From CAZMRW01 sp964568805 (GTDB lineage Bacteria; Pseudomonadota; Gammaproteobacteria; Methylococcales; Methylomonadaceae), in contig CAZMRW010000004.1 of assembly GCA_964568805.1 (NCBI GenBank), positions 1-64,000 on the forward strand: a stretch of DNA of 64,000 nt, read 5' to 3'. Shown in pieces: positions 56,165 through 64,000 of the stretch. The translations under genes and the position numbers were made by a program. The notes below the pieces were generated by a model. That model was not told the origin of the DNA. It made no database searches and saw only the letters and a list, made by a program, of their open reading frames with translations. Numbering within the stretch: the first letter of the stretch is position 1; every line of letters starts with the position of its first letter.

Positions 56165-56773
56165 TCATCTGAAATTAAAATCATCTACAGGACTAACGCC
56201 CTTGAAGGTTTTTCTATGGATATCCACAATGCCTAATCTTTCAATCTCGTCCAAATGCTGTTTTGTGCCGTAGCCTTTATGGAGATGAAAAGAGAAACCG
56301 GAATAAAGTTGGCAGTAACCGTGCATGATGTTATCTCTTTCCACTTTTGCCAATATCGAAGCCGCGCTGATAGCTTTAATTTTACTATCACCTTTAACAA
56401 TTGCCTGAGCCGGCATAGCCAAATCAGGAAGCTGGTTGCCGTCTATCAACGCATAATCCGGCGAGATGGCTAATCCTTCAATTGCCCGCCGCATGGCCAG
56501 CAACGTAGCCTGTAAAATATTGATTTCATCAATTTCTGTGCTGCTTGCCTGAGCTACTGACCAACAGATGGCGCGTTCCTTGATAATGCTGCAAAGACAA
56601 TTCCGTTTTTTTTCACTGAGCGTTTTGGAATCAGCCAGGCCGTCTATTGGTCTTAAAGGATCCAAAATAACCGCGGCGGCTACTACCGGGCCGGCCAATG
56701 GACCGCGGCCCGCTTCATCAACGCCGGCAATCAAAAAACGGTGAGAGTTCGGGTTGTCGTCATTTTGATTCAT
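56165..56773 (-). CDS. rnhB: Ribonuclease HII
   Basis: A 202-residue enzyme that removes ribonucleotides and RNA primers from DNA. The catalytic carboxylates sit in IAGVDEAGRGPLAGPVVAAA (Asp, Glu) and YALIDGNQLP, with the late SAASILAKVERDNIM segment. The ATG at 56773 was chosen over a TTG at 56788. In the usual gene order lpxB lies between lpxA and rnhB; here rnhB follows lpxA directly. Confidence 0.9.
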   Translation of the reverse strand: MNQNDDNPNSHRFLIAGVDEAGRGPLAGPVVAAAVILDPLRPIDGLADSKTLSEKKRNCLCSIIKERAICWSVAQASSTEIDEINILQATLLAMRRAIEGLAISPDYALIDGNQLPDLAMPAQAIVKGDSKIKAISAASILAKVERDNIMHGYCQLYSGFSFHLHKGYGTKQHLDEIERLGIVDIHRKTFKGVSPVDDFNFR

Positions 56774-56802
56774 GGCTTTTATCGACAATTGACCGGTTTA
56801 GC

Positions 56803-57597
56803 CTAGCGCAGTATGCCCCGGCTTACGTTACGTAAAAAGTTAACCATTTGTGACAATTCATTACTGTCACTAGCCAGTTCTTCCATTTGATCGATGGCAT
56901 CTTCCAGTCGTAAATTCATCTTATAGATGAGCTTGTACGCTTTTCTGATGAGCCTGATATCTTCCGCAGATATTCCGCTGCGTTCCATGCCAACCGAGTT
57001 GATGCCGTGCGGCTTGGTTGGTTTGCCTCCCACCATGATGAAAGGGGGAATGTCCTGGGTAATGGCGCTGCCCATTGCAGCAAAACTGTATTGGCCGATT
57101 TTTGTAAATTGATGCACCAAGGTAAACCCCCCCAGAATCGCATGGCTATTCAAGCAAACATGCCCGGCAAGAGAAGCGCCATTTGCCATGATCACATGGT
57201 CGCCAATAATGCAATCATGAGCGACATGGGTATAAGCCATAAACAGGTTGTCGCTGCCTATTTGCGTGACGCTATGATCCTGCTTGGTACCCCTGTGCAT
57301 CGTGGCGAATTCCCGAATTGTATTTCGGTCGCCAATTTCAAGGCGGGTTATTTCCGAGGCATATTTTTTATCTTGCGGATCTTCTCCGATAGACGTAAAT
57401 TGATAAATACGATTGTATTCACCAATCGATGTTGGCCCTTTGATAACCACATGGGAGCCAATAACCGTACCGGCTCCAATTGTTACATCGGGACCAATAA
57501 ATGAAAAAGGGCCGACACGGACATCATCGGCCAGTTCGGCGCTTTTATCAATGATAGCAGTGGAATCAATCAAGGCTAATCTACCACTGCGGCGCAT
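56803..57597 (-). CDS. lpxA: UDP-N-acetylglucosamine acyltransferase LpxA
   Basis: A 264-residue trimeric acyltransferase, the first step of lipid A synthesis. The hexapeptide-repeat beta-helix ([19 protein letters not shown] and others) and the catalytic His in [18 protein letters not shown] are clear, with the C-terminal helical domain. It starts inside the end of fabZ (22-bp overlap); a TTG at 57573 is an alternative start. Confidence 0.95.
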   Translation of the reverse strand: MRRSGRLALIDSTAIIDKSAELADDVRVGPFSFIGPDVTIGAGTVIGSHVVIKGPTSIGEYNRIYQFTSIGEDPQDKKYASEITRLEIGDRNTIREFATMHRGTKQDHSVTQIGSDNLFMAYTHVAHDCIIGDHVIMANGASLAGHVCLNSHAILGGFTLVHQFTKIGQYSFAAMGSAITQDIPPFIMVGGKPTKPHGINSVGMERSGISAEDIRLIRKAYKLIYKMNLRLEDAIDQMEELASDSNELSQMVNFLRNVSRGILR

Positions 57598-58019
57598 CTA
57601 ATTTCGGCGCTTGCCACAAATTCGCCATCCACTTCAGCGCAGCACTCAAAAGCCCAGATATTGCGTTTGCTCTTCAAGAATCTGGCTTCCAGCATCAATT
57701 GATCACCGGGTACAACGGGCCTTTTGAATTTGGCTTTATCGATACCGACCAAATAATAGATCATACCTCGCAAGACATCCGGGGCCGTTTCCGAGGCCAG
57801 CAGACCGGTTGTTTGCGCCAGAGCTTCCAGAATGAGGACGCCCGGCATAACCGGTCTTTGCGGGAAATGTCCTTGAAAAAAAGGTTCGTTATAAGTAACG
57901 TTTTTAACACCTAACAGCCTGATTCCAGGTTCGCATTCGATAACCTTATCAACCAATAAAAAAGGATATCGATGCGGCAAGAATTCTTGTATTTGTAATA
58001 TATCTAATTTGACGGACAT
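57576..58019 (-). CDS. fabZ: 3-hydroxyacyl-ACP dehydratase FabZ
   Basis: A 147-residue hotdog-fold dehydratase of fatty-acid synthesis. The catalytic His is in [15 protein letters not shown], and the catalytic Glu in [21 protein letters not shown]. It supplies unsaturated or hydroxyacyl chains that also feed lipid A. The normal gene order skp-lpxD-fabZ-lpxA is broken by the absence of lpxD, although fabZ still overlaps lpxA. Confidence 0.95.
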   Translation of the reverse strand: MSVKLDILQIQEFLPHRYPFLLVDKVIECEPGIRLLGVKNVTYNEPFFQGHFPQRPVMPGVLILEALAQTTGLLASETAPDVLRGMIYYLVGIDKAKFKRPVVPGDQLMLEARFLKSKRNIWAFECCAEVDGEFVASAEIRCAAVVD

Positions 58020-58076
58020 GACTATAAGGGCTTCGCTAAGGAATGATGTGTAAGCAGCAACAAAACGGCTTACTAC

Positions 58077-58577
58077 TTATTCAGGCATGCTTGACAGTTT
58101 TTTCTGTACTTGGGCGGTGATATCAATCTTGTCGCTGGCAAAAATAACGCCATCGATAAGAATTAAATCAAAACTTTGTTCTTTAGCGATAGCCTGGATA
58201 GCTTCAACGATGCGGCGCTGTAATTTGCCGAGTTCTTCATTACGGCGGGCATTAAAGTCATAACTGGTTTCTTCTTTCGTTCTATCAAAATCTCTTTTTT
58301 TATTGAGAATCTTTTTTTCCAGATTGCCTCGTTCCGAATCGCTCATGATGGCGGCGTCTCGACTTAATTTTTCGTCCAGGCTCTTGATTTCATTCAGTTG
58401 CGTATCCAACTGCTTTTTTCTAGGAGAAAATTCCTGTTCCAAACGTTTAAGGGCTTTTTCGGTTTGAGGCGTATCTTTAAGAATGGTGGGCATATTGACA
58501 ACCCCAACCTTTAATTCAGCAAAGCTAACATTTGCAATCAGCAACAATCCTAAAAATAAAGCAATTTTCGTTTTCAT
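58077..58577 (-). CDS. skp: Periplasmic chaperone Skp/OmpH
   Basis: A 166-residue exported chaperone (signal peptide about 1-20, FA-ELKVGVVNM). The long coiled-coil arms (LKRLEQEFSPRKKQLDTQLNEI and following) are typical. It holds unfolded outer-membrane proteins. It lies 93 bp after bamA, the usual order bamA-skp. Confidence 0.9.
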   Translation of the reverse strand: MKTKIALFLGLLLIANVSFAELKVGVVNMPTILKDTPQTEKALKRLEQEFSPRKKQLDTQLNEIKSLDEKLSRDAAIMSDSERGNLEKKILNKKRDFDRTKEETSYDFNARRNEELGKLQRRIVEAIQAIAKEQSFDLILIDGVIFASDKIDITAQVQKKLSSMPE

Positions 58578-58670
58578 TGTTATATCTGTCTCCAGTTAAA
58601 TTAAAATTAATAAACGCTGATAATCTGTAAGATTATAGGGGATAAGCTATTTAATCCAAAACAACTTCTG

Positions 58671-61013
58671 CTAGAAATTCTGGCCGAAGTTGAATTGGAA
58701 TATCTGTTCTTGATCACCCGGTTCGGTAGCGGTTCCCGATGCCGCGTTTAATGGGTAGGCAGCGCTCACGGACAAGGCGCCGAAGGGCGATAACCATTCG
58801 CCCGAGATGCCGGCAGAATACCTGAGATCATTGAAGCTGAAACCGTCGCTCACAGTGCCCGCATCAAAGAAAGTCCCCAGCCGTATCGATTTGGTTTCCG
58901 AAAAAAATGGTACCGGGAAAAACATTTCTGCGTTTCCGATAACTTTGGTAGAGCCGCCGAATGGGTAGCCAGGGTACTGATTTTGGGGTTTGCAAGGATT
59001 TTGACCAAGCACCGTACATCGAGTATCCCTCGGGCCCAGTGTATTATTTTTGTATCCCCGCACCGATCCTGTTCCCCCTGCAAAATAGTTTTCAAAGAAA
59101 GGCAGTCCGTCAGTCTTGCCATAACCGTCTCCATAGGCGACTTCGCCATGCAGCCTGAAGGTAAAATCTTTGGCCAGCGGGAAATAGATCTGATGTTTGT
59201 AGCTCACTTTATAATATTCCAGATCGCTGCCAGGCAGGGTTGCTAATGCGGAAAGCCGCTGCTGCCCGCCTTTTGTCGGAAAGATTGCACGGTTCAACGT
59301 GTCGTGGGTCCAGCCCAATGAGGGTGCGAAGGTCAAAAACGAATCGCCCTCTTTAGCAACGAAGTCCTGAATCTCAATAGATGAGAAATCGGTATCCGTT
59401 AATGATGTATGTTTTATATCGGCATCAAAACGTAATTGGTCAAACTCATTCAAGGGAATGCCGAAATTTATGCCGGCATTGGCGATATCGGTAGAATAAT
59501 TGGCGATGTTGACTGCGCCAGCGTTCCGGCTTGAATAACCAAGATTATAACCCTGGCTGACGCCATCGACCGTAAAATAAGGATTATAAAAACCAAATTG
59601 ATAGGTGGTAAGATAATCGCTGTTGTTAAAGGCAAGATTCACTCGCTTTCCTGAACCGAAGACGTTATCCTGGGAGATATTGGCATTTAACACGATCCCT
59701 TGTACTTGCGAATAGCCAATACCTGCCGACAGGTTGCCCGACGGCTTTTCCACTACCTTGTAATTCACGTCAATCTGATCGGAGGTTCCAACCACCTGCG
59801 GGGTTTCGACATTGACCTCTTCAAAATAGCCTAAACGTTCAAGCCGCGTTTTCGAACGTTCAATCTTTGAACTGGATGCCCAGCTGGCCTCCATTTGACG
59901 CATTTCCCTGCGCAAGACTTCATCCCGGGTTTTGGTATTACCCTTCATATTGATCCGATGCACATAGGCGCGCTTACCGGGATCGACAAAAAATGTCATA
60001 TCGACCGTTCTTTTCGCGTCATTGATCTCCGGCACCATATTGACGTTGGCAAAAGCGTAGCCTTCATCGCCCAGGCGGTCTGATATGGCCTTGGAGGTTT
60101 CCGTGGCATTTTTTCTGGAAAAGATCTCGCCAGGACCGACGCTGACCAGTTTGACAAGTTCTTCAGGTTTTACGATCAAATTGCCCGTCAGTTTTACTTT
60201 TTCCAGCGTATAAATATTGCCTTCCTTGACATTGATGGTGACATAAATGTCTTTTTTATCCGGAGTAATAGCAACCTGGGTGGATTCAATGGAAAAGTTG
60301 ATATACCCTCGATCAAGATAATACGAGCGAAGGGTTTCAAGGTCCCCGGATAACTTTTGTTTGGAATATTGATCATCCTTGCTGTAAAAGGATAATAAAT
60401 TTGTCGTGCTTAATTGCAGGTTGCTCAATAAGGTCTTATCGTCAAAGACCTTGTTGCCGACAATATTAATCTGTTTAATCTTGGTTACCCGGCCTTCGGA
60501 TATTTTAATATGGATGCCAACCCGGTTGCGGGTTAAATTTGTGACTTCGGTTTTAATTTTTAACGCGTATTTACCATGGCTTAAATACTGCCTGCTTAAT
60601 TCCTGTTCGACTTTATCCAGCACCTTGCGGTCGAACACCTTGCCTTCAGACAAGCCGATTGAATCTAAAGCCTTGGTTAAGTCGTCCTTGCTTAGATCCT
60701 TGTTGCCTTCGAAGATAATTTTTGCGATGGATGGACGTTCCACAACATTGACAATAAGCGTCGATCCTTCCCTTTCCAGCGTGATATCCTTAAAAAATCC
60801 GGTTTTGAATAAGGCCTTGATGGCCGGGGCAGCATTCTCCAAGGAAAATTTCTCGCCCACATTAACCGGAAGATAGTTATATACCGTCCCCAATGAAATA
60901 CGCTGTAGACCCTTGACCTGAATATCCTTGACGATAAACTCTTCGTCTGCTTTAACTGCCTGGGATGCTAGCAGGCAGAGAAAAAGAAGGCGATAAAAGG
61001 AATTTAATTTCAT
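58671..61013 (-). CDS. bamA: Outer-membrane assembly factor BamA
   Basis: A 780-residue BamA/Omp85: signal peptide (about 1-22), five POTRA domains (about 25-420), then a 16-strand barrel with the VRGYKNNTLGPRD segment on loop 6 and the last strand ending FNFGQNF, terminal Phe. It inserts outer-membrane proteins such as the barrel protein in this window. The length is normal (E. coli 810). It precedes skp; rseP, its frequent upstream neighbour, is replaced by epmA. Confidence 0.95.
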   Translation of the reverse strand: MKLNSFYRLLFLCLLASQAVKADEEFIVKDIQVKGLQRISLGTVYNYLPVNVGEKFSLENAAPAIKALFKTGFFKDITLEREGSTLIVNVVERPSIAKIIFEGNKDLSKDDLTKALDSIGLSEGKVFDRKVLDKVEQELSRQYLSHGKYALKIKTEVTNLTRNRVGIHIKISEGRVTKIKQINIVGNKVFDDKTLLSNLQLSTTNLLSFYSKDDQYSKQKLSGDLETLRSYYLDRGYINFSIESTQVAITPDKKDIYVTINVKEGNIYTLEKVKLTGNLIVKPEELVKLVSVGPGEIFSRKNATETSKAISDRLGDEGYAFANVNMVPEINDAKRTVDMTFFVDPGKRAYVHRINMKGNTKTRDEVLRREMRQMEASWASSSKIERSKTRLERLGYFEEVNVETPQVVGTSDQIDVNYKVVEKPSGNLSAGIGYSQVQGIVLNANISQDNVFGSGKRVNLAFNNSDYLTTYQFGFYNPYFTVDGVSQGYNLGYSSRNAGAVNIANYSTDIANAGINFGIPLNEFDQLRFDADIKHTSLTDTDFSSIEIQDFVAKEGDSFLTFAPSLGWTHDTLNRAIFPTKGGQQRLSALATLPGSDLEYYKVSYKHQIYFPLAKDFTFRLHGEVAYGDGYGKTDGLPFFENYFAGGTGSVRGYKNNTLGPRDTRCTVLGQNPCKPQNQYPGYPFGGSTKVIGNAEMFFPVPFFSETKSIRLGTFFDAGTVSDGFSFNDLRYSAGISGEWLSPFGALSVSAAYPLNAASGTATEPGDQEQIFQFNFGQNF

Positions 61014-61090
61014 GTCGGCGTCAAAAAAGAAACATCTATGTTATTATCAAAAAAACGATTTGATTATAACATAGTAAATATTTAAAGAAC

Positions 61091-62071
61091 TTAAGCTCTC
61101 TCGACTGGAAAACTGAGCACGTCACCAATCGATGGCAATTGAAATAATACCATTAATAATCGGTCGAGGCCGATGGCCATTCCCGAACACTCCGGCAGTC
61201 CAGCGTGCAAGGCGGCAATGAGTCGGCCATCTTTTTCCGGCACAACAAGGTTGCGTCGCTTTCTGATAGATAATTCCTCGTCAAAACGCCTGCTTTGTTC
61301 TTCAGCATCGGTTAACTCAAAAAAACCGTTGCCCAGTTCAACTCCGTCGATAAACAGTTCGACGCGATCGGTGATCAATGGATTACGCGGGTTAATTCGC
61401 GCCAAAGACGACTGGCAGGCCGGATAGCCATAAACCATGCAAAGCGCATTTTCACCCAGGTACGGCTGCACGCGATGACTGAATATGAAATCCAGCCAGG
61501 TTGGATGATCATGTCCGCAAATACGCACCGCTTCGGGAAAATGATTTTCCTTAGCATAAGCACAGTACGCCTCATATGAATACTCGAGAGGGTTCAAGCC
61601 CGTATGGCGTTGAAAAACCTCCTGGTAACTGATTCTCAAGGCTGGGTTTAACGGACGTCGATCCTGAAACAGCCGTTGAATCAGCTCTTCGCAGTCATCC
61701 ATTAATCGGGACAGATCAAAGCCGACTCGGTACCACTCCAACAGGTTAAATTCAGGATTGTGAAAACGTCCCGTTTCGCCGTTTCTGAAGGCTTTGCAGA
61801 TCTGATAGATTGAGCCGATGCCCGCTGCCAGCAGTCGTTTCATCGCAAATTCAGGCGATGTCTGCAAAAACAGAGTGTGATGCTGCGACGGCAAACTGAA
61901 CTCGGTAGTAAAAAACTCCAGTTGCGGATCCGTACCTATGGCATTGCCCAACAGAGGCGTTTCCACCTCCAGCACTGATCGTTCCAAAAAAAAAGTGCGT
62001 ATTTTCCGGAGCATGTCTGCTCTTAGATGGATCAACTCCAGGGAGCAAGCCGGCTGCCAATCGTCAGACAC
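61091..62071 (-). CDS. epmA: EF-P lysine ligase EpmA
   Basis: A 326-residue class II lysyl-tRNA-synthetase-like enzyme without the anticodon-binding domain (hence the short length). Motif 2 is FRNGETGRFHNPEFNLLEWY, and motif 3 is GMAIGLDRLLMVL. It attaches beta-lysine to EF-P. The GTG start overlaps the efp stop by 1 base. EpmB makes the beta-lysine and is divergent at the same locus. Confidence 0.95.
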   Translation of the reverse strand: MSDDWQPACSLELIHLRADMLRKIRTFFLERSVLEVETPLLGNAIGTDPQLEFFTTEFSLPSQHHTLFLQTSPEFAMKRLLAAGIGSIYQICKAFRNGETGRFHNPEFNLLEWYRVGFDLSRLMDDCEELIQRLFQDRRPLNPALRISYQEVFQRHTGLNPLEYSYEAYCAYAKENHFPEAVRICGHDHPTWLDFIFSHRVQPYLGENALCMVYGYPACQSSLARINPRNPLITDRVELFIDGVELGNGFFELTDAEEQSRRFDEELSIRKRRNLVVPEKDGRLIAALHAGLPECSGMAIGLDRLLMVLFQLPSIGDVLSFPVERA

Positions 62072-62640
62072 TAGTCTTTGACGCGCGAAACATACTCGCC
62101 GGTCCGGGTGTCGACCTTGATCACTTCGCCGGTTTGGACAAACAAAGGCACTCTGACGACAGCGCCTGTTTCCAGCGTAGCAGGCTTGCCACCGCCGCCG
62201 GAGGTATCGCCGCGCACGCCGGGGTCGGTTTCGGTTATGGCGAGCTCGACAAAATTAGCCGGCGAAACCGCCAAGGGAACATCATTCCATAAGGTGACGG
62301 TGCAGGAGTCCTGATCTTTTAGCCATTTGGCCGCCTCGCCTACTGATTTTTCATCGGCCTGATACTGTTCGAATGTATCGGGTTTCATGAAGTGCCTGAA
62401 TTCGCCGTCGTTATAAAGGTATTGCATTTCAACGTCAACCACATCGGCGCCTTCCAGGGATTCTCCCGATTTGAAAGTTCTTTCGATGACCCTGCCGGTT
62501 TTCAGGTTTCTGATTTTAACCCGATTAAACGCCTGCCCTTTTCCGGGTTTGACAAATTCATTTTCGATAATGGCGCAGGGATCATTATCCAGCATGACTT
62601 TCAACCCGGCCCTAAATTCGTTGGTGCTAAAACTAGCCAT
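62071..62640 (-). CDS. efp: Elongation factor P
   Basis: A 189-residue three-OB-fold factor that relieves ribosome stalling at polyproline. The modified lysine lies in [20 protein letters not shown]. The ATG at 62640 is chosen because GAGG lies just upstream and it gives the normal [10 protein letters not shown] start; a longer in-frame ORF begins at 62664. EpmA follows directly. The 85-bp gap to divergent epmB should contain both promoters. Confidence 0.95.
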   Translation of the reverse strand: MASFSTNEFRAGLKVMLDNDPCAIIENEFVKPGKGQAFNRVKIRNLKTGRVIERTFKSGESLEGADVVDVEMQYLYNDGEFRHFMKPDTFEQYQADEKSVGEAAKWLKDQDSCTVTLWNDVPLAVSPANFVELAITETDPGVRGDTSGGGGKPATLETGAVVRVPLFVQTGEVIKVDTRTGEYVSRVKD

Positions 62641-62725
62641 TTTATCCTCGAGACTAAAAAACAATGTAAAATCCTGACATTATAATAGAGGCTCGTAACG
62701 ATAGAAACTTTAAATAAGCGATTTC

Positions 62726-63736
62726 ATGTCAGAACACCACTCCGAACTGCAGCATTACCAAAAAAACTGGCAACAACAGCTAGCTGATGCCATCACTACC
62801 GTTGACGAGTTATGCCGTTATCTGAACCTGTCGATGGGGGATTTGCCGGTATCGGCAACTGCCGGAAAAAACTTTCCGTTGCGCGTGCCTATTAATTTTG
62901 CAGACTGCATCGAAAAAGGGAATCCCGGCGATCCCCTGCTGCGGCAGGTATTGCCGGTTCACGATGAACTGACGGTTTATCCGGGGTTTAATAGCGACCC
63001 GGTCGGCGATCTGCAGTCGGCAACCCAGGCAGGTGTTTTACATAAATACCAGGGCCGGGTTTTGTTTATCAATACCGGCAGTTGTGCGATAAATTGCCGG
63101 TATTGTTTCCGCAGGAATTTTCCTTATGCCGATAATCAGCTCGGCAAACAGAAGGAAGCCGCCGCCGTTCAAACTATTCGGGATGACACCAGTATTAGCG
63201 AAGTCATCTTAAGCGGCGGCGATCCGCTGTTATTGAATGATGCAAGGCTCAGTCAGCTCATAGAGGCCTTGTCTGCAATCAATCATATTAAACGCATACG
63301 CATACACAGTCGATTGCCCATCGTACTGCCTGCGCGCATAACCGGAGAATTGATCGACCTGCTGTCCCATTGCTCCAGGCGGATTATCCTGGTGATTCAC
63401 TGCAATCATGCCAGGGAAATCAACGGCCGCGTTTCGGCCGCTTGCCGCGCGCTAACAGAAAAAGGCATCACGCTATTCAATCAATCTGTGCTTTTAAAAG
63501 GCGTCAATGACAATGCTGCAGTATTATGCGATTTGAGCGAGCGGTTATTCGAACATGGCGTCATTCCCTATTACCTTCATTTACTGGACAAAGCGACGGG
63601 AACAGGGCACTTTGACGTATCCGAAACGGAGGCCCTGGAACTGATCGGGCAAGTCCAGGCCAGACTGCCCGGTTACTTGGTGCCTAAACTGGTACAGGAA
63701 AAGGCCGGCGCTGCGTCCAAACAATACGTTTTTTAA
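62726..63736 (+). CDS. epmB: EF-P (R)-beta-lysine formation enzyme EpmB (lysine 2,3-aminomutase)
   Basis: A 336-residue radical-SAM, PLP-dependent aminomutase (KamA type). The radical-SAM cluster is CAINCRYCFRRNFPYADNQ (C-x3-C-x2-C), and the SAM site is ILSGGDPLLLNDARL. It converts lysine to (R)-beta-lysine, which EpmA places on EF-P. Divergence from efp makes all three EF-P modification genes local. Confidence 0.95.
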   Translation: MSEHHSELQHYQKNWQQQLADAITTVDELCRYLNLSMGDLPVSATAGKNFPLRVPINFADCIEKGNPGDPLLRQVLPVHDELTVYPGFNSDPVGDLQSATQAGVLHKYQGRVLFINTGSCAINCRYCFRRNFPYADNQLGKQKEAAAVQTIRDDTSISEVILSGGDPLLLNDARLSQLIEALSAINHIKRIRIHSRLPIVLPARITGELIDLLSHCSRRIILVIHCNHAREINGRVSAACRALTEKGITLFNQSVLLKGVNDNAAVLCDLSERLFEHGVIPYYLHLLDKATGTGHFDVSETEALELIGQVQARLPGYLVPKLVQEKAGAASKQYVF

Positions 63737-63843
63737 TCCGGTTTTTTTATTCTGGCGTTATTTTCAAGTGCCTCAAGCAAGGGCAAATGGTTTATCATTA
63801 TCGCTTTAAAAATAATAAGCCTAACGGACAGCCAGTTAAAATA

Positions 63844-64000
63844 ATGAGCCAGCATTCAAAAACTACAACCGACCGCAGTCTATCACTCATATTCTTATTT
63901 GCCGCGACCTTATTTATTAGCGCGTCGCTGATGTTTGTCCTGCAACCCATGTTCGGGAAAATTTTGTTGCCCTTGCTGGGCGGTTCGCCGGCCGTTTGGA
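63844..64000 (+). CDS. Start of a spermidine-synthase-like membrane protein (partial)
   Basis: An incomplete ORF running off the window. The first 52 codons show a membrane helix (LSLIFLFAATLFISASLMFVL) and the QPMFGKILLPLLGGSPAVW segment, typical of large fused proteins with a transporter-like N-terminus and a spermidine-synthase-like C-terminus. The product is probably membrane-bound; the rest is not visible. Confidence 0.6.
   Translation, partial: MSQHSKTTTDRSLSLIFLFAATLFISASLMFVLQPMFGKILLPLLGGSPAVW

Overview
The window looks like chromosomal DNA of a gammaproteobacterium, most probably a methanotroph of the Methylococcales. The housekeeping blocks (def-fmt-rsmB, lysM-dprA-smg-topA, mnmG-rsmG-parA-parB, bamA-skp-fabZ-lpxA-rnhB, epmA-efp/epmB) are gammaproteobacterial. 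The accessory set (a second, N-type F-ATPase, SmbP, a two-domain multicopper oxidase, a giant GltD/PyrK-like flavoprotein) fits methanotrophs and ammonia oxidisers. No methane monooxygenase or methanol dehydrogenase gene lies here, so this placement is an inference.

Layout. 1-4.1 kb: a SufR-like Fe-S regulator, then on the minus strand a copper pair (two-domain multicopper oxidase plus cupredoxin/beta-propeller protein) and a broken ORF. 4.4-17.3 kb: a minus-strand run def-fmt-rsmB-DUF4390-ntrY-ntrX followed, after 42 bp, by a complete N-type ATPase operon (atpD-C-Q-B-E-F-A-G) with a b-delta fusion and no atpH. The NtrX AAA+ domain is degenerate. 17.3-23.3 kb: a 6-kb integrative element bounded by 16-bp direct repeats, inserted in the divergent def/lysM promoter gap; its tyrosine integrase has Thr where the first catalytic Arg is expected. 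23.3-28.7 kb: lysM, dprA, smg, topA, cspA.

28.8-31.1 kb: a tightly overlapping operon of two half-size DUF1538 membrane proteins, a PII-like protein and a CBS-pair protein, probably a ligand-regulated transporter of unknown substrate. 31.4-41.4 kb: an OFA-family MFS transporter, glutaredoxin, a PA3496-like protein, a RimK-type ligase, a coiled-coil protein, a 1.24-kDa-residue-scale (about 1240 aa) Nfn-like fused flavoprotein, photolyase and SmbP. 42-45.5 kb: YheS-type ABC-F protein, membrane protein, UspA, and a TM2 protein with a cold-shock-like N-terminus. 45.6-46.2 kb: an ArfA-like ORF with a long hairpin inside its coding region, an orphan reading frame, and a palindromic repeat.

46.2-50.3 kb: the oriC-proximal mnmG-rsmG-parA-parB block, not followed by the usual atp operon. 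50.7-54.5 kb: a periplasmic PstS-like protein, an outer-membrane beta-barrel protein and a membrane GGDEF protein in one operon, which suggests a sensing module. 54.8-55.8 kb: a class I terpene synthase with intact metal-binding motifs. 56.2-64 kb: envelope genes (rnhB, lpxA, fabZ, skp, bamA; lpxD and lpxB are absent from their usual slots), then the EF-P lysylation set epmA-efp with divergent epmB, and the start of a spermidine-synthase-like membrane protein cut by the window end.

No rRNA, tRNA or CRISPR array was recognised.
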